A DNA stretch of 42,911 bases from Streptosporangiaceae bacterium (GTDB taxonomy: Bacteria; Actinomycetota; Actinomycetes; Streptosporangiales; Streptosporangiaceae): NCBI GenBank assembly GCA_019246795.1, contig JAFAPY010000122.1, positions 1 to 42,911 of the forward strand, written 5' to 3'. Shown one piece after another: positions 17,827 through 27,820 of the stretch (within the stretch, counting starts at the first letter, position 1; each line of letters opens with the position of its first letter). The notes under the pieces are model-generated. The model was not told where the DNA came from and made no database searches. It saw nothing but the letters and a program-made list of their open reading frames with translations. The position numbers and the translations under genes were made by a program.

Positions 17827-18566
17827 GCCTGCTAGAGATGCGGCACGTGTCGCGCGTCTACGGCCAGGGCGCCGCCGAGGTGCATGCCCTGGCTGACGTG
17901 AGCCTGTCGGTCAGCGAAGGCTCGATGGTGGCGGTGATGGGCCCGAGCGGCTCAGGAAAGTCCACGCTGCTGACGATCGCGGGCAGCCTGGAGGAGCCGA
18001 CCAGCGGCGAGGTGCTCGTCGCCGGGCAGGCCCTGTCGAAGATGTCACCGAACGCCAAGGCCCGCCTGCGGCGTCGCGCCATCGGCTACGTGTTCCAGGA
18101 CTTCAACCTGCTGCCGGGGCTGACCGCGGTGGAGAACGTCGCGCTGCCGCTGGAGCTGGACGGCGTGTCGGCCCGCAGGGCGCGCCAGGCCGCGCTGCAG
18201 GTCCTGGAACGGCTCGGCCTGGCCGCGCGGGCCGGGCAGTACCCCGACCAGCTGTCCGGCGGCGAGCGGCAGCGGGTGGCGATCGCACGGGCGATGGTAG
18301 GGGAGCGGCGCCTGCTGCTGGCCGACGAGCCCTCGGGGGCGCTCGACTCGGCGAACGCGGAGGCGGTGATGCGGCTGCTGCACGACGCGTGCAAAGGGAA
18401 GGCGGCAGGGGAAGCGGGCGGCGGCGGCATGGCCGCCGTGGTCGTGACGCACGACGCGCAGCTCGCCTCGTGGGCGGACCGGGTGGTGTTCCTGCGCGAC
18501 GGCCAGGTGGTCGACCAGACCGCCCCGCCGCCGGGGCCGGAGTCGCTCCTCGGTGCCTCGCAATGA
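17823..18566 (+). CDS. ABC transporter ATP-binding protein (MacB/LolD type)
   Basis: GPSGSGKSTLL Walker A, YVFQDFNLLPGLTAVENVALPLEL, LSGGERQRVAIARA, LLADEPSGALD. Confidence 0.95.
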   Translation: MSLLEMRHVSRVYGQGAAEVHALADVSLSVSEGSMVAVMGPSGSGKSTLLTIAGSLEEPTSGEVLVAGQALSKMSPNAKARLRRRAIGYVFQDFNLLPGLTAVENVALPLELDGVSARRARQAALQVLERLGLAARAGQYPDQLSGGERQRVAIARAMVGERRLLLADEPSGALDSANAEAVMRLLHDACKGKAAGEAGGGGMAAVVVTHDAQLASWADRVVFLRDGQVVDQTAPPPGPESLLGASQ

Positions 18567-21085
18567 GCACCGCGGTCGCCCAGCCGCCGCCTGGCGTCGC
18601 GGCCACCGGTAACGGGGGAGTGCCTGCCCGCCGCGCTGTCATCCGCTGGTCGTGGCGGCTGTTCCGGCGCGAATGGCGTCAGCAGCTCCTGGTGCTGGCG
18701 CTGATCGCGGTCGCGGTCGCGGCGACCATCATCGGAGCCGCCGTGGCCACCAACACGCCGCCCCCGGCGAACGCGGGTTTCGGCACCGCGCAGGACATGG
18801 CCACGTTCCCCGGGTCGGACCCGCATCTGGCGGCCCAGATCGCCGCGCTGCGGCACCGCTTCGGCCGGACCGACGTGATCGAGAACCAGACGATCGCCAT
18901 CCCCGGCACGGTCACCACCTTCAGCCTGCGCGCCCAGGACCCGCACGGATCCTTCGGAGGCCCGATGCTGTCGCTGGTGTCCGGGCGGTACCCCGGCGCA
19001 GCGGACCAGGTGGCGGTGACCAGCGGCGTCGCGTCGGCGTTCAACCTGAAGACCGGCGACGTCTGGACCGTCGGCGGCGCGGCCAGGCGGGTCACCGGCA
19101 TCGTGGCGAACCCGCAGAGCCTGCTGGATGAGTTCGCGCTCGTGCTGCCGGGCCAGGTCACCTCGCCCACCCAGGTCACGGTGCTGTTCGACGCGCCAGG
19201 CATGGCCCCGGCCTCGATCGGTCCGAACGTGTCGTCGGTGTCGCAGGCGCAGCCGGACAACACCATCAACCCAGAGACGATCTCGGTCGCCGCGGTCACG
19301 GTCGGCATGCTGCTGATCGCCCTGGTGGCGGTCGGCGGGTTCACGGTGCTGGCGCAGCGCCGGCTGCGGTCGGTGGGGATGCTCGCCTCGATCGGCGCCA
19401 CCCCCCGGCACGTCCGCCTGGTCGTGCGGGCCAACGGCGTGATCACCGGCGTCGCCGGCGCGGCGTGCGGGCTCGTGCTCGGCCTGGCAGGCTGGCTGGC
19501 CTACCGGCCGAGCCTGCAGGCCAGCGCCCACCACCTGATCGGCGCGTTCCAGCTCCCGTGGCTGGTCATCGTGCTGACCGTGGCCCTCGCGGTGATCGCC
19601 ACCTACGCCGCGGCGTCACGGCCCGCCCGCGCGGTCAGCAGGATCCCGGTGGTGACCGCGCTGGCCGGCCGGCCCGCCCCGCCGAAGCGGGTGCGCCGCT
19701 CCGCCGTGCCCGGCCTGGTGCTCCTTCTCGCCGCCTTCGTCCTGTTCGGGCTTGCCTCCAGCGGCGGCAACAACCCGAGCGGGGGCAGCCAGTCCACGAT
19801 GATGCTGGAACTGGCCGGCGCGTTCGTCGCGCTGATCGTGGCGATCGTGCTGCTGACCCCGTTCTGCCTGTCGGCGGTCGCCAGGCTCGGCCGCCGCGCC
19901 CCGGTGTCGGCGCGGCTGGCGCTGCGTGACCTGTCCCGCTACCGGGCCCGCTCGGGCTCGGCGCTCGCCGCGATCAGCCTCGGCGTGCTGATCGCCGCGA
20001 TCGTCTGCGTGGAGATCGCGGCCCGGTACGGCAACTACCTCGACTACGTGGGACCGAACCTGAACTCGAACCAGGTCATCGTCTATACGCCGTCATCGGG
20101 ACCGCCAGGGTCGGCCGCACCGTCCGGGCCGGCCAGTCGGAGCGGTCTGGTGTCGCTGGCCGCGGACGCGCGCCGGATCGCCGCCGGGCTGGGCTCCACC
20201 GATGTGATCGCGCTCGACCAGACCAGCGCCTCGCTGTGGCACGCCTCATGCGGGCGGCAGTGGTCCGGGCAGGTCTACGTCGCCACCCCCCAGCTGCTGG
20301 CGGCGTTCGGCATCAAGGCGTCCCAGGTCGATCCCGCCGCTGACATCCTCACCATGCGGCCGGGGATATCCGGCATGTCCGGAATGCAGCTCACCTACGG
20401 GAACTTCAACGGCACTACCTGCAACCTGGGACAGCACGCGACGTTCTCCTGCCCGAAGAGCGACTGCCTGGCCAACCCGGTGATCCAGCAGGTCAGCGCC
20501 CTCCCGCCGGGCACGTCGGCACCGAACACCGTGATCACCGAGCACGCCATCGCCCGGGCGGCCCTGAAGGCCAGCACGGCCGGCTGGCTGATCCAGGCCC
20601 CGCACCCGCCCACCGCCGCGCAGATCACCAACGCCAGGCTGACCGCGGCCGCCGCGGGCATGACCATCGAGACAAGGAACAGCGTGCCGTCCTCCTCGGA
20701 GATCCTGAACTATGCCTCCGTGTTCGGCGTGGTCCTGGCGCTGGCCATCCTCGCCATGACGATCGGCCTGGTCCGCAGCGAGACCGCCGGCGACCTGCGC
20801 ACGCTGACCGCCACCGGGGCGAGCAGCTGGATCCGCCGCACGCTCACGGCCACCACCGCGGGCGCCCTCGCCATGGGCGGCGCGCTGCTGGGCACCGCGG
20901 CCGCCTACCTTGCCGCCGTCGCCTACGCGCGCAACAGCTCGCTGGACGGCCTGTCGTCCCTGGGCAACGTCCCGGTGCGCTACCTGCTGCTCATCCTGGT
21001 CGGCATGCCGCTGATCGCCGCGGTCGGCGGCTGGCTGCTGGCGGGCCGCCAGCCGGCCGCCATCTCCCGCCAGCCCCTGGAATGA
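18563..21085 (+). CDS. FtsX-like ABC transporter permease
   Basis: ATGA overlap with ATPase; large ectodomain between hydrophobic clusters, LRSVGMLASIGATPRHVRLVVRANGVITGVAGA motif. Confidence 0.92.
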   Translation: MSTAVAQPPPGVAATGNGGVPARRAVIRWSWRLFRREWRQQLLVLALIAVAVAATIIGAAVATNTPPPANAGFGTAQDMATFPGSDPHLAAQIAALRHRFGRTDVIENQTIAIPGTVTTFSLRAQDPHGSFGGPMLSLVSGRYPGAADQVAVTSGVASAFNLKTGDVWTVGGAARRVTGIVANPQSLLDEFALVLPGQVTSPTQVTVLFDAPGMAPASIGPNVSSVSQAQPDNTINPETISVAAVTVGMLLIALVAVGGFTVLAQRRLRSVGMLASIGATPRHVRLVVRANGVITGVAGAACGLVLGLAGWLAYRPSLQASAHHLIGAFQLPWLVIVLTVALAVIATYAAASRPARAVSRIPVVTALAGRPAPPKRVRRSAVPGLVLLLAAFVLFGLASSGGNNPSGGSQSTMMLELAGAFVALIVAIVLLTPFCLSAVARLGRRAPVSARLALRDLSRYRARSGSALAAISLGVLIAAIVCVEIAARYGNYLDYVGPNLNSNQVIVYTPSSGPPGSAAPSGPASRSGLVSLAADARRIAAGLGSTDVIALDQTSASLWHASCGRQWSGQVYVATPQLLAAFGIKASQVDPAADILTMRPGISGMSGMQLTYGNFNGTTCNLGQHATFSCPKSDCLANPVIQQVSALPPGTSAPNTVITEHAIARAALKASTAGWLIQAPHPPTAAQITNARLTAAAAGMTIETRNSVPSSSEILNYASVFGVVLALAILAMTIGLVRSETAGDLRTLTATGASSWIRRTLTATTAGALAMGGALLGTAAAYLAAVAYARNSSLDGLSSLGNVPVRYLLLILVGMPLIAAVGGWLLAGRQPAAISRQPLE

Positions 21086-21133
21086 GCCGACGCACCTGAA
21101 ACGAGCCCAGGTACCACCGCTCGTTCGGAATAA

Positions 21134-21161
21134 ATGGGGGTCTGTGGGCCCCAGCCCCCAT
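21134..21161. terminator. Bidirectional terminator-like hairpin between convergent genes
   Basis: ATGGGGGtctgtgggccccagCCCCCAT, with further internal pairing. Confidence 0.55.
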
Positions 21162-21210
21162 CTATCGGGGGCCGTGGGCCACGCTCCCCCGGCTGGGCGC
21201 CCGGCAGGCG

Positions 21211-22212
21211 CTATGCCCGCAGGCCGGGAGCGCCGTGCTCGCCGCGGCGCTCCAGCATCTCGGCGGCGCCGCGGACCACGCACCGCAGCGGGTCCTCCAC
21301 CACGACCGCGCCCACGCCGGTGCTTGCCTCGATCCGGCTGGCCAGCCCGGGCAGCAGCGCGCCGCCGCCGGCGAGCCGGACTTTGCCGCGTACCACGTCC
21401 TCGGCCAGACCCGCGGGGATCTCGGCCAGCAGTTCCTGGACCGACGCGGCGATCATCGAGACGATCGGCTCGATCGCGTCCGCCACCAGGTGCCCCGGCA
21501 CGTGCTCCGAACGCGGGGCCCTGGTCGCCACGTCAAGCCCGACCACCTCCGCCCCGCCGTTGACGCCGCCGGTGACGCCGAGCGTCATCTTGAGCTGCCT
21601 GGCGGCGCGCTGGCTGATGATCAGGCCGAGCGCGCTGCGCGCCGCGTGCAGGATCGCCTCGTCCATTGCGGTGCCCGCCATGCGCAGCGACCGCGCCCGG
21701 ACCGCCCGCCAGCCTGCCACCGCGGCGATCTCGGTGGTCCCGCCGCCGATGTCGACGACGAACCCGCCGACCCCGCCGGTCAGGTTGAACCCCGCGCCGG
21801 CCGCGGCGGCCACCGCCTCGTCGATCAGCCGTACCCGGTAACCGGGCCGCCGCGCGCTCAGCGCGGCCACGATGGACCGGCGCTCCACCGGGGTGGCGCC
21901 GCTGGGCACGCAGACCAGCGCGTCCGGCCGCAGCACGCCGAAATGCCGGGTCCGGCGCAGGAACCTCTGCAGCATGGCGGCGGTCGCGTCGAGGTCGGCG
22001 ACGACCCCGTCGCGCAGTGGATGGATCACCTCGATGCCTTGCGGCTCCTTGTCCGCGAGCGCGTCCGCTGCCTCACCCACCGCGGCGATCTTGCCCACGG
22101 CAAGGTCGACGGCGATCGCGGTGGGCTCTTCGAGCACGATGCCGCGCCCGGCGACCCAGATGAGCGTGTTGACCGTGCCGAGATCGATCGCCACGCTGTC
22201 CCGGAAGCGCAT
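21211..22212 (-). CDS. MreB/Mbl-like actin-family protein
   Basis: VAIDLGTVNTLIWVAGRGIVLEEPTAIAVD, ALVCVPSGATPVERRSI, GGFVVDIGGGTTEIAAVA, VRLAGGGALLPGLASRIE; start at MRFRDS (22212). Confidence 0.9.
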   Translation of the reverse strand: MRFRDSVAIDLGTVNTLIWVAGRGIVLEEPTAIAVDLAVGKIAAVGEAADALADKEPQGIEVIHPLRDGVVADLDATAAMLQRFLRRTRHFGVLRPDALVCVPSGATPVERRSIVAALSARRPGYRVRLIDEAVAAAAGAGFNLTGGVGGFVVDIGGGTTEIAAVAGWRAVRARSLRMAGTAMDEAILHAARSALGLIISQRAARQLKMTLGVTGGVNGGAEVVGLDVATRAPRSEHVPGHLVADAIEPIVSMIAASVQELLAEIPAGLAEDVVRGKVRLAGGGALLPGLASRIEASTGVGAVVVEDPLRCVVRGAAEMLERRGEHGAPGLRA

Positions 22213-22403
22213 AGTGCTCACCCCTGTGCGACGTGAACCCGCAGATCCCGCGGTCCCGGGGCTGCGGGCCCGCCCGGTGACGGGCGCCACGCGTCCGCAC
22301 CGGCGAGTTGAATGATCGTGGGTTGTCCTTCTTTTTCCTTTTTCCGGTCCAATTATGGGTGCTATGGTCGTGAGGGCCGAGGAGGCCGAGGAGGGAGTCG
22401 CGG

Positions 22404-23834
22404 ATGCGGATGGCGAAGCTCATGGCGGTCCTCGGCGGGCTCGCCGCCGCGGTCGCCGCCGGGCTGGGGCCTGCAGCTGCTGCTCCCGCCGCCACGCGTC
22501 CCGCCGCTGCGCCTGCTGGCACCTCGGCCCTGGCCGACGTGATCGTCGGGCCGGGCGTCATCCATGTCGGCCGCACGCAGCCCGGTCCGCCTACGACGGC
22601 CGACTGCGAGAAAGCCTACAAGGTCGCATGTTACGAGCCTCCCCAAATCCGGCAGGCTTATGATCTGCCGGCGCTGTACGCCAAGGGAGTGACCGGCCGC
22701 GGTGCCACGATCGTGATCGTGGACTCTTTCGGGTCGCCGACGATCCGGAACGACCTCGGCGTGTTCGACCAGACGTTCGGCCTGCCCGCTCCCCCCACGT
22801 TCGGCATCATCCAGCCCGCGGGCAAGGTCCCCGCCTACAACCCGCACAACTCCACCATGGTCGGCTGGGCGGGGGAGACCACGCTGGATGTGGAGTGGGC
22901 GCACACGATCGCACCCGGCGCGAGCATCCTGCTCGTCGAGACGCCCGTCTCCGAGACCGAAGGCGTGCACGGCTTCCCGCAGATCGTCGCCGCCGAGCAG
23001 TACGTGCTCAAGGCTCACCTCGGCGACGTGATCAGCCAGAGCTTCAGCGCCACCGAGGAGACCTTCCCGGCCAAGGCGGCCGTCCTGGCGCTGCGCGGCG
23101 CTTACCTGCAGGCCGCCAAGGACAAGGTCACCGTGCTCGCGGCATCCGGCGACTCCGGCGCCGCCGACGTCATGCTCAACGGGAAGACCTACTACCTGTT
23201 CCCGGTGACCTCATGGCCGGACAGCGACCCGCTGGTCACCGGGGTGGGCGGCACCCAGCTTCACTTCACCGCGAAGGGCATTCCGGCTGCGCCCACGGTC
23301 TGGAACGACACCTACAGCACGGCCACCAACGAGTTCGCCGAGGGCAACGCGGGTCCTAACCCGCTGGCCAGCGGCGGCGGCCTGTCCATTTTCTTTCCCC
23401 GCCCGGCGTACCAGAACGGCGTGCAGTCCGTGGTGGGCGGCAGGCGCGGCGTGCCGGACATCTCGATGAGCGCGGCCTGCAACGGCTCGGTGGACACCTA
23501 CAGCACGTTCGCCGGCGCGCCGGCCGGCTGGTCCCCGTCCTGCGGGACCAGCGAGGCGACGCCGCTGTTCGCCGGGATCGTGGCGCTCGCCGACCAGGTG
23601 GCAGGGCACCCGCTCGGGCTGATCAACCCGGCCCTGTACCAGATGTCGGCTGCCCACGACCCCGGCATCGTGGACGTCACCTCGGGCAACAACACGGTGT
23701 CGTTCAGCCAGGGCGGCCGGGAGCGCACGGTGACCGGGTTTGCCGCGCGCCCCGGCTACGACCTGGCATCCGGCGTCGGCACCGTGGATGCCCGCTACTT
23801 CGTCCCGGATCTCGCCCGCATCGCCGGCACCTAA
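22404..23834 (+). CDS. Secreted S53 (sedolisin-like) serine peptidase
   Basis: Signal peptide MRMAKLMAVLGGLAAAVAAGLGPAAAA; GETTLDVEWAHTIAPGA, AASGDSGAADV, CGTSEATPLFAGIVAL. Confidence 0.88.
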   Translation: MRMAKLMAVLGGLAAAVAAGLGPAAAAPAATRPAAAPAGTSALADVIVGPGVIHVGRTQPGPPTTADCEKAYKVACYEPPQIRQAYDLPALYAKGVTGRGATIVIVDSFGSPTIRNDLGVFDQTFGLPAPPTFGIIQPAGKVPAYNPHNSTMVGWAGETTLDVEWAHTIAPGASILLVETPVSETEGVHGFPQIVAAEQYVLKAHLGDVISQSFSATEETFPAKAAVLALRGAYLQAAKDKVTVLAASGDSGAADVMLNGKTYYLFPVTSWPDSDPLVTGVGGTQLHFTAKGIPAAPTVWNDTYSTATNEFAEGNAGPNPLASGGGLSIFFPRPAYQNGVQSVVGGRRGVPDISMSAACNGSVDTYSTFAGAPAGWSPSCGTSEATPLFAGIVALADQVAGHPLGLINPALYQMSAAHDPGIVDVTSGNNTVSFSQGGRERTVTGFAARPGYDLASGVGTVDARYFVPDLARIAGT

Positions 23835-23872
23835 GCCTGTGATTGTGCAGAACGAGCCTTTGCGTTCCCGGC

Positions 23873-23908
23873 CACGGCCCGCGCTCAGGTCACGGCCCGC
23901 GCTCAGGT
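23873..23908. repeat. Perfect 18-bp tandem duplication across the katE stop codon
   Basis: cacggcccgcgctcaggt x2; katE stop is at 23903-23905. Confidence 0.9.
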
Positions 23909-26011
23909 AATGACGAGCTGGCGTGGCCAGAACCGCAGCTGCGTGCACCGGGTGAGGAACTCGGCCGGGGACCTCTCGTCCAGGCTGATGAAGCCCTCAT
24001 CCATCAGGCTGGACAGGCCCGCCGCCTCGAACAGCGGCGCCGGGTCGCCGGCGTACCCGATGAACTTGCAGTGCGCGTAGGCGTCGGAGACGAAGTCGCG
24101 CGCCGTCGGCTTGGTGGCAAGCTGGGACGCGCCGTCCTTGGACGCGAGCACGATGACCGCGTCGTACAGCACCGAGGGGCCGCCGTCGATCTTCTGGTCG
24201 GCGGGCACCCGGTTGCCGTTGCCGACCTCCACGCCGCCGACGGTGGGCGCGATAAGCTCGACGGTGACCTGCTGCTGCTCCGCCTCGGCGCGCACCCTGT
24301 CCAGCACGGCGGCGTCGGCGCCGTCGGTGACCAGCACGCCGATCTTGCGGCCGGCGAAGCTGGACGGCCCGTTCTTGGCGATGCTCAGCTTGGGGGAGGG
24401 GGCGAGATCGCGCACCGGCTCCATGGCCGGGGGCAGCGGCTCGGGAAGCTCGCGCAGGCCCAGGCCCTGCGCCACCGCACGGGCCAGATCCTCATCCACG
24501 TTGCGCAGCCCGGCGAGCATCCTGGTCCGGATCTCCGTCCTGTCGCACTTGCTCAGCTCGAAGGTGAACGCGTCGATGATGTGCCGCTGCTCGACCTCGG
24601 TCTGGCTGATGAAGAACTGCCGCGCCTGGCTGTAATGGTCGGCGAAGCTCTCCGGGCGCAGCCTCCGCTTGGGGCCGGCCTCGGTGGCCTGCCCGTCCGC
24701 GAACGTGCGGAAGCCCGCCTGCGGGTCCTCGCGCGGGCCGGGCGGGTCCCAGGAGTTGGGCTCGTAGTTCACCCGCCCGGCCGGGTTGATCATCGCCATG
24801 TGGCCGTCCTGCTGCAGCGTGGCGAACGGGCACTTCGGCGCGTTGATCGGCAGGTGGGTGAAGTTCGGGCTGCCCAGCCGCTTGAGCTGGGTGTCGAGGT
24901 AGGAGAAGTTCCGGCCCTGCAGCAGCGGGTCGTTGGTGAAGTCGATGCCGGGGATGACGTTCTGCGTGCAGAACGCCACCTGCTCGGTCTCGGCGAAGAA
25001 GTTGTCCACCACCCGGTTCAGCACCATGCGCCCGACCCGGCGCACCGGGACCTCTTCCTCGGGGATGATCTTGGTCGGGTCCAGCACGTCGAAGCCGAAC
25101 CTGTCGGCGAACTCCTCGTCGAACAGCTGCAGCCCCAGCTCCCATTCGGGGAAGCTGCCGGTGGTGATGGCGTCCCACAGGTCCCGGCGGTGGAAGTCCG
25201 GGTCGGCGCCGCTGATCTTCATCGCCTCGTTCCACACCACCGACTGCATGCCCAGCTTCGGCTTCCAGTGGAACTTCACGAACGTGGACCGGCCGTCGGC
25301 GTTGACCAGCCGGAACGTGTGCACGCCGAATCCTTCCATGAACCGGAAAGACCGCGGGATCGCCCGGTCCGACATGATCCACATCAGCATGTGCGTGGAC
25401 TCCGGCATCAGCGACACGAAGTCCCAGAAGTTGTCGTGCGCGGTCTGCGCCTGCGGGAAGCCGCGGTCCGGTTCCTGCTTGGCGGCGTGGATGACATCGG
25501 GGAACTTGATCGCGTCCTGGATGAAGAACACCGGCATGTTGTTGCCGACCAGGTCCCAGTTGCCTTCCCGGGTGTAGAACTTCACCGCGAAGCCGCGCAC
25601 GTCGCGGGCCAGGTCCGTGGAGCCCTTGTTCTCGGCCACGGTGGAGAACCTGACGAACACCGGCGTGCGCCGTCCCGCTTCGCCGAACGGGTCGGCGCGG
25701 GTGATGTCGGTCAGCGGCTCGTAGTTCTCGAAGTAGCCGTGCGCCCCGTAGCCGCGGGCGTGCACCACCCGCTCCGGGATTCGCTCGTGGTCGAAGTGGA
25801 AGATCTTCTCCCGGAAGTGGAAGTCCTCCAGCACGCTCGGGCCGCGCTCGCCGGCCCGCAGCGTGTTCTGGTCGTCGGAGACCACCACGCCCTGCTGGGT
25901 GGTCAGCCGCTGGCCGCCGCCGACGGCGGTCTGGTGGGTCTCGCCGCCGCGTCCGCGCTCGGCCCGCTGCTCGCCGAGCTGTACGCTGCGGCGGTCGTCT
26001 GGTGTCGTCAT
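23903..26011 (-). CDS. katE: Large-subunit catalase (HPII/KatE type) with C-terminal DJ-1/PfpI-like domain
   Basis: [80 protein letters not shown]-terminal [20 protein letters not shown]. Confidence 0.95.
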   Translation of the reverse strand: MTTPDDRRSVQLGEQRAERGRGGETHQTAVGGGQRLTTQQGVVVSDDQNTLRAGERGPSVLEDFHFREKIFHFDHERIPERVVHARGYGAHGYFENYEPLTDITRADPFGEAGRRTPVFVRFSTVAENKGSTDLARDVRGFAVKFYTREGNWDLVGNNMPVFFIQDAIKFPDVIHAAKQEPDRGFPQAQTAHDNFWDFVSLMPESTHMLMWIMSDRAIPRSFRFMEGFGVHTFRLVNADGRSTFVKFHWKPKLGMQSVVWNEAMKISGADPDFHRRDLWDAITTGSFPEWELGLQLFDEEFADRFGFDVLDPTKIIPEEEVPVRRVGRMVLNRVVDNFFAETEQVAFCTQNVIPGIDFTNDPLLQGRNFSYLDTQLKRLGSPNFTHLPINAPKCPFATLQQDGHMAMINPAGRVNYEPNSWDPPGPREDPQAGFRTFADGQATEAGPKRRLRPESFADHYSQARQFFISQTEVEQRHIIDAFTFELSKCDRTEIRTRMLAGLRNVDEDLARAVAQGLGLRELPEPLPPAMEPVRDLAPSPKLSIAKNGPSSFAGRKIGVLVTDGADAAVLDRVRAEAEQQQVTVELIAPTVGGVEVGNGNRVPADQKIDGGPSVLYDAVIVLASKDGASQLATKPTARDFVSDAYAHCKFIGYAGDPAPLFEAAGLSSLMDEGFISLDERSPAEFLTRCTQLRFWPRQLVIT

Positions 26012-26031
26012 GGGATTCTCCTCATAAGTGC

Positions 26032-26904
26032 TCAGCCGGGCATGGTCTCGCCGCCGACGGGCGCGAGCACCTCGCCGGAGTAGTAACTGGACAGCCGTCC
26101 GCTGGCGAAGAAGACGTAGGACGGTGCGATCTCGTCCGGCTGGGCGGCGCGTCCCATCGGGACCTGCTGGCCGAACGTGGCGACCTTCTCCGCGTCGAAC
26201 GTCGCCGGGACCAGCGGCGTCCACACCGGCCCCGGCGCGACGCTGTTCACCCGGATGCCCCGGTCCTGCAGCGCCTGGGCCAGCGAGTAAGTCAGGGCCA
26301 GGATGGCGCCCTTGGTCGCGGAATAGTCGATCAGGCTCTTGTTGCCGCGTAGCCCGTTGATCGAGGAGGTGTTGATGATCGTGCCGCCCTCGGTGAGGTG
26401 CTTCAGCGCGGCCCGCGTCGTCCAGAAGTAGCTGTACACGTTGACCCGGAACGTCCGGTCCCACTGCTCGGTGCTCAGCTCGGCCAGGTCGGCCACCGGC
26501 TGCTGGGTGGCGACGTTGTTCACCAGGATGTCCAGGCCGCCAAGCTCGGTCACGGTCCGGTCGACCGCCCGGTTGCAGTTCTCCTCCTCGGCCAGGTCCC
26601 CGCGGATCGTCACGCAGCGCCGCCCGGCCGAGCGGACCAGCTCCGCGGTGTGCGCGGCGTCTTCGTCCTCCTGCTCGGACAGGTAGGTGATCGCCACGTC
26701 CGCCCCCTCTTTGGCGAAGGCGACCGCGACGGCTCGCCCGATTCCCGAGTCGCCCCCGGTGACCAGCGCACGGCGGCCGTCCAGCAGCCCGCGTCCGGTG
26801 TAGTCGCTCATCTCGTCCCGGGGCTCCGGCGCCATCTCGCCGGTCTGCCCTGGATAGTCCTGCTCCTGCTGGGGCGGCGGGTGCTGTTCCGATGGCGTGG
26901 TCAT
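26032..26904 (-). CDS. SDR family oxidoreductase (general-stress type)
   Basis: [83 protein letters not shown]; 20 bp upstream of katE. Confidence 0.95.
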   Translation of the reverse strand: MTTPSEQHPPPQQEQDYPGQTGEMAPEPRDEMSDYTGRGLLDGRRALVTGGDSGIGRAVAVAFAKEGADVAITYLSEQEDEDAAHTAELVRSAGRRCVTIRGDLAEEENCNRAVDRTVTELGGLDILVNNVATQQPVADLAELSTEQWDRTFRVNVYSYFWTTRAALKHLTEGGTIINTSSINGLRGNKSLIDYSATKGAILALTYSLAQALQDRGIRVNSVAPGPVWTPLVPATFDAEKVATFGQQVPMGRAAQPDEIAPSYVFFASGRLSSYYSGEVLAPVGGETMPG

Positions 26905-26953
26905 GCCCTGTTCTCCTTTCGTGCGGGTTCCGCGGGATGGAGCCGTTAACGGC

Positions 26954-26976
26954 TACCCGGCGCGCGAAGGTTAATC
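26954..26976 (-). promoter_or_regulatory. Putative SigB/SigF-type promoter for SDR-katE
   Basis: Minus strand GATT-N14-GGGTAG; compare GNNT-N14-16-GGGTA(C/T). Confidence 0.45.
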
Positions 26977-27033
26977 GCGCCGCGACTGGGCAGTTGCCGG
27001 CGACCGCATGAATCGGACATTCAAGGAGGAATA

Positions 27034-27609
27034 GTGGCCGACGTGTTCACGGTCCTGGCCAAGGATCATGAGGAAGTCAAGGGCATGCTCGCCGAGCTGG
27101 AGAAGGGCCCGACCAAGGGCACCGGCGCCACCGAAGAGCAGCTGCTGCTGCGCAAGAAGATGGCAGAGCAGCTCGTCATCGAGGAGTCCAGGCACGAGGC
27201 GCTGGAGGAGATGTACTTCTGGCCCGCGGTGCGCGAGCACGTCTCCGGCGGCGACGCGCTGGCCGACGAGGCGACGCAGCAGGAGACCGAAGGCAAGGAG
27301 GTGCTCAACAAGCTGGACAAGTGCGACGCCAGCGACTCCGAGTTCGAGCACCTGATCGGCACGTTCATCCAGGCGGGCCGCGAGCACATCGCCTTCGAGG
27401 AGACGCAGGTCTGGCCGAACGCGCGCACGGCATTCCCCGCCGAGCTCGCCGACGAGATCGGCACCAAGATTGCCGAGGGCAAGAAGACCGCGCCCACCCG
27501 GCCGCACCCGAACACGCCGCCGTCGTCCGGCGTGCTCAAGGCCGCGGGCCCTGTCGTCGCGGCGGCCGACAAGGCCAGGGACGCCATGACCAACCGCGGG
27601 ACCGACTGA
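27034..27609 (+). CDS. Hemerythrin-domain protein
   Basis: [49 protein letters not shown] start after aaggagg. Confidence 0.92.
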   Translation: MADVFTVLAKDHEEVKGMLAELEKGPTKGTGATEEQLLLRKKMAEQLVIEESRHEALEEMYFWPAVREHVSGGDALADEATQQETEGKEVLNKLDKCDASDSEFEHLIGTFIQAGREHIAFEETQVWPNARTAFPAELADEIGTKIAEGKKTAPTRPHPNTPPSSGVLKAAGPVVAAADKARDAMTNRGTD

Positions 27610-27713
27610 CCGCGGCCTGAGCCGCACAGAGGCCACAGGAAAAGAAAAGACCAGATCTGCAGCACGCATTCAGCTGACCCTCAGGTTGAGGGGATACTGA
27701 AAGGAACACGGGG

Positions 27714-27743
27714 GCCGGCCAGGCTCCCCCCCGCCTGGCCGGC
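27714..27743. terminator. Perfect 11-bp inverted repeat (terminator or leader hairpin)
   Basis: GCCGGCCAGGC-tccccccc-GCCTGGCCGGC between the hemerythrin gene and the protease gene. Confidence 0.5.
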
Positions 27744-27820
27744 TCGCGGATCACCCGGAGCATGTGATGCCGGCTCCCCCAGCCGGGCGCGAAGATGGTT
27801 GCAGTCGACCTGAAGGCTGG

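Noticed and set aside
23843-26083. 746-aa plus-strand ORF
   Set aside because: Complement of katE; composition and lack of motifs indicate a shadow ORF.
26012-26464. N-terminal extension of the katE ORF to 853 aa
   Set aside because: The extension overlaps the SDR gene out of frame; the natural katE start is MTTPDDRRS at 26011 with SD-like sequence upstream.
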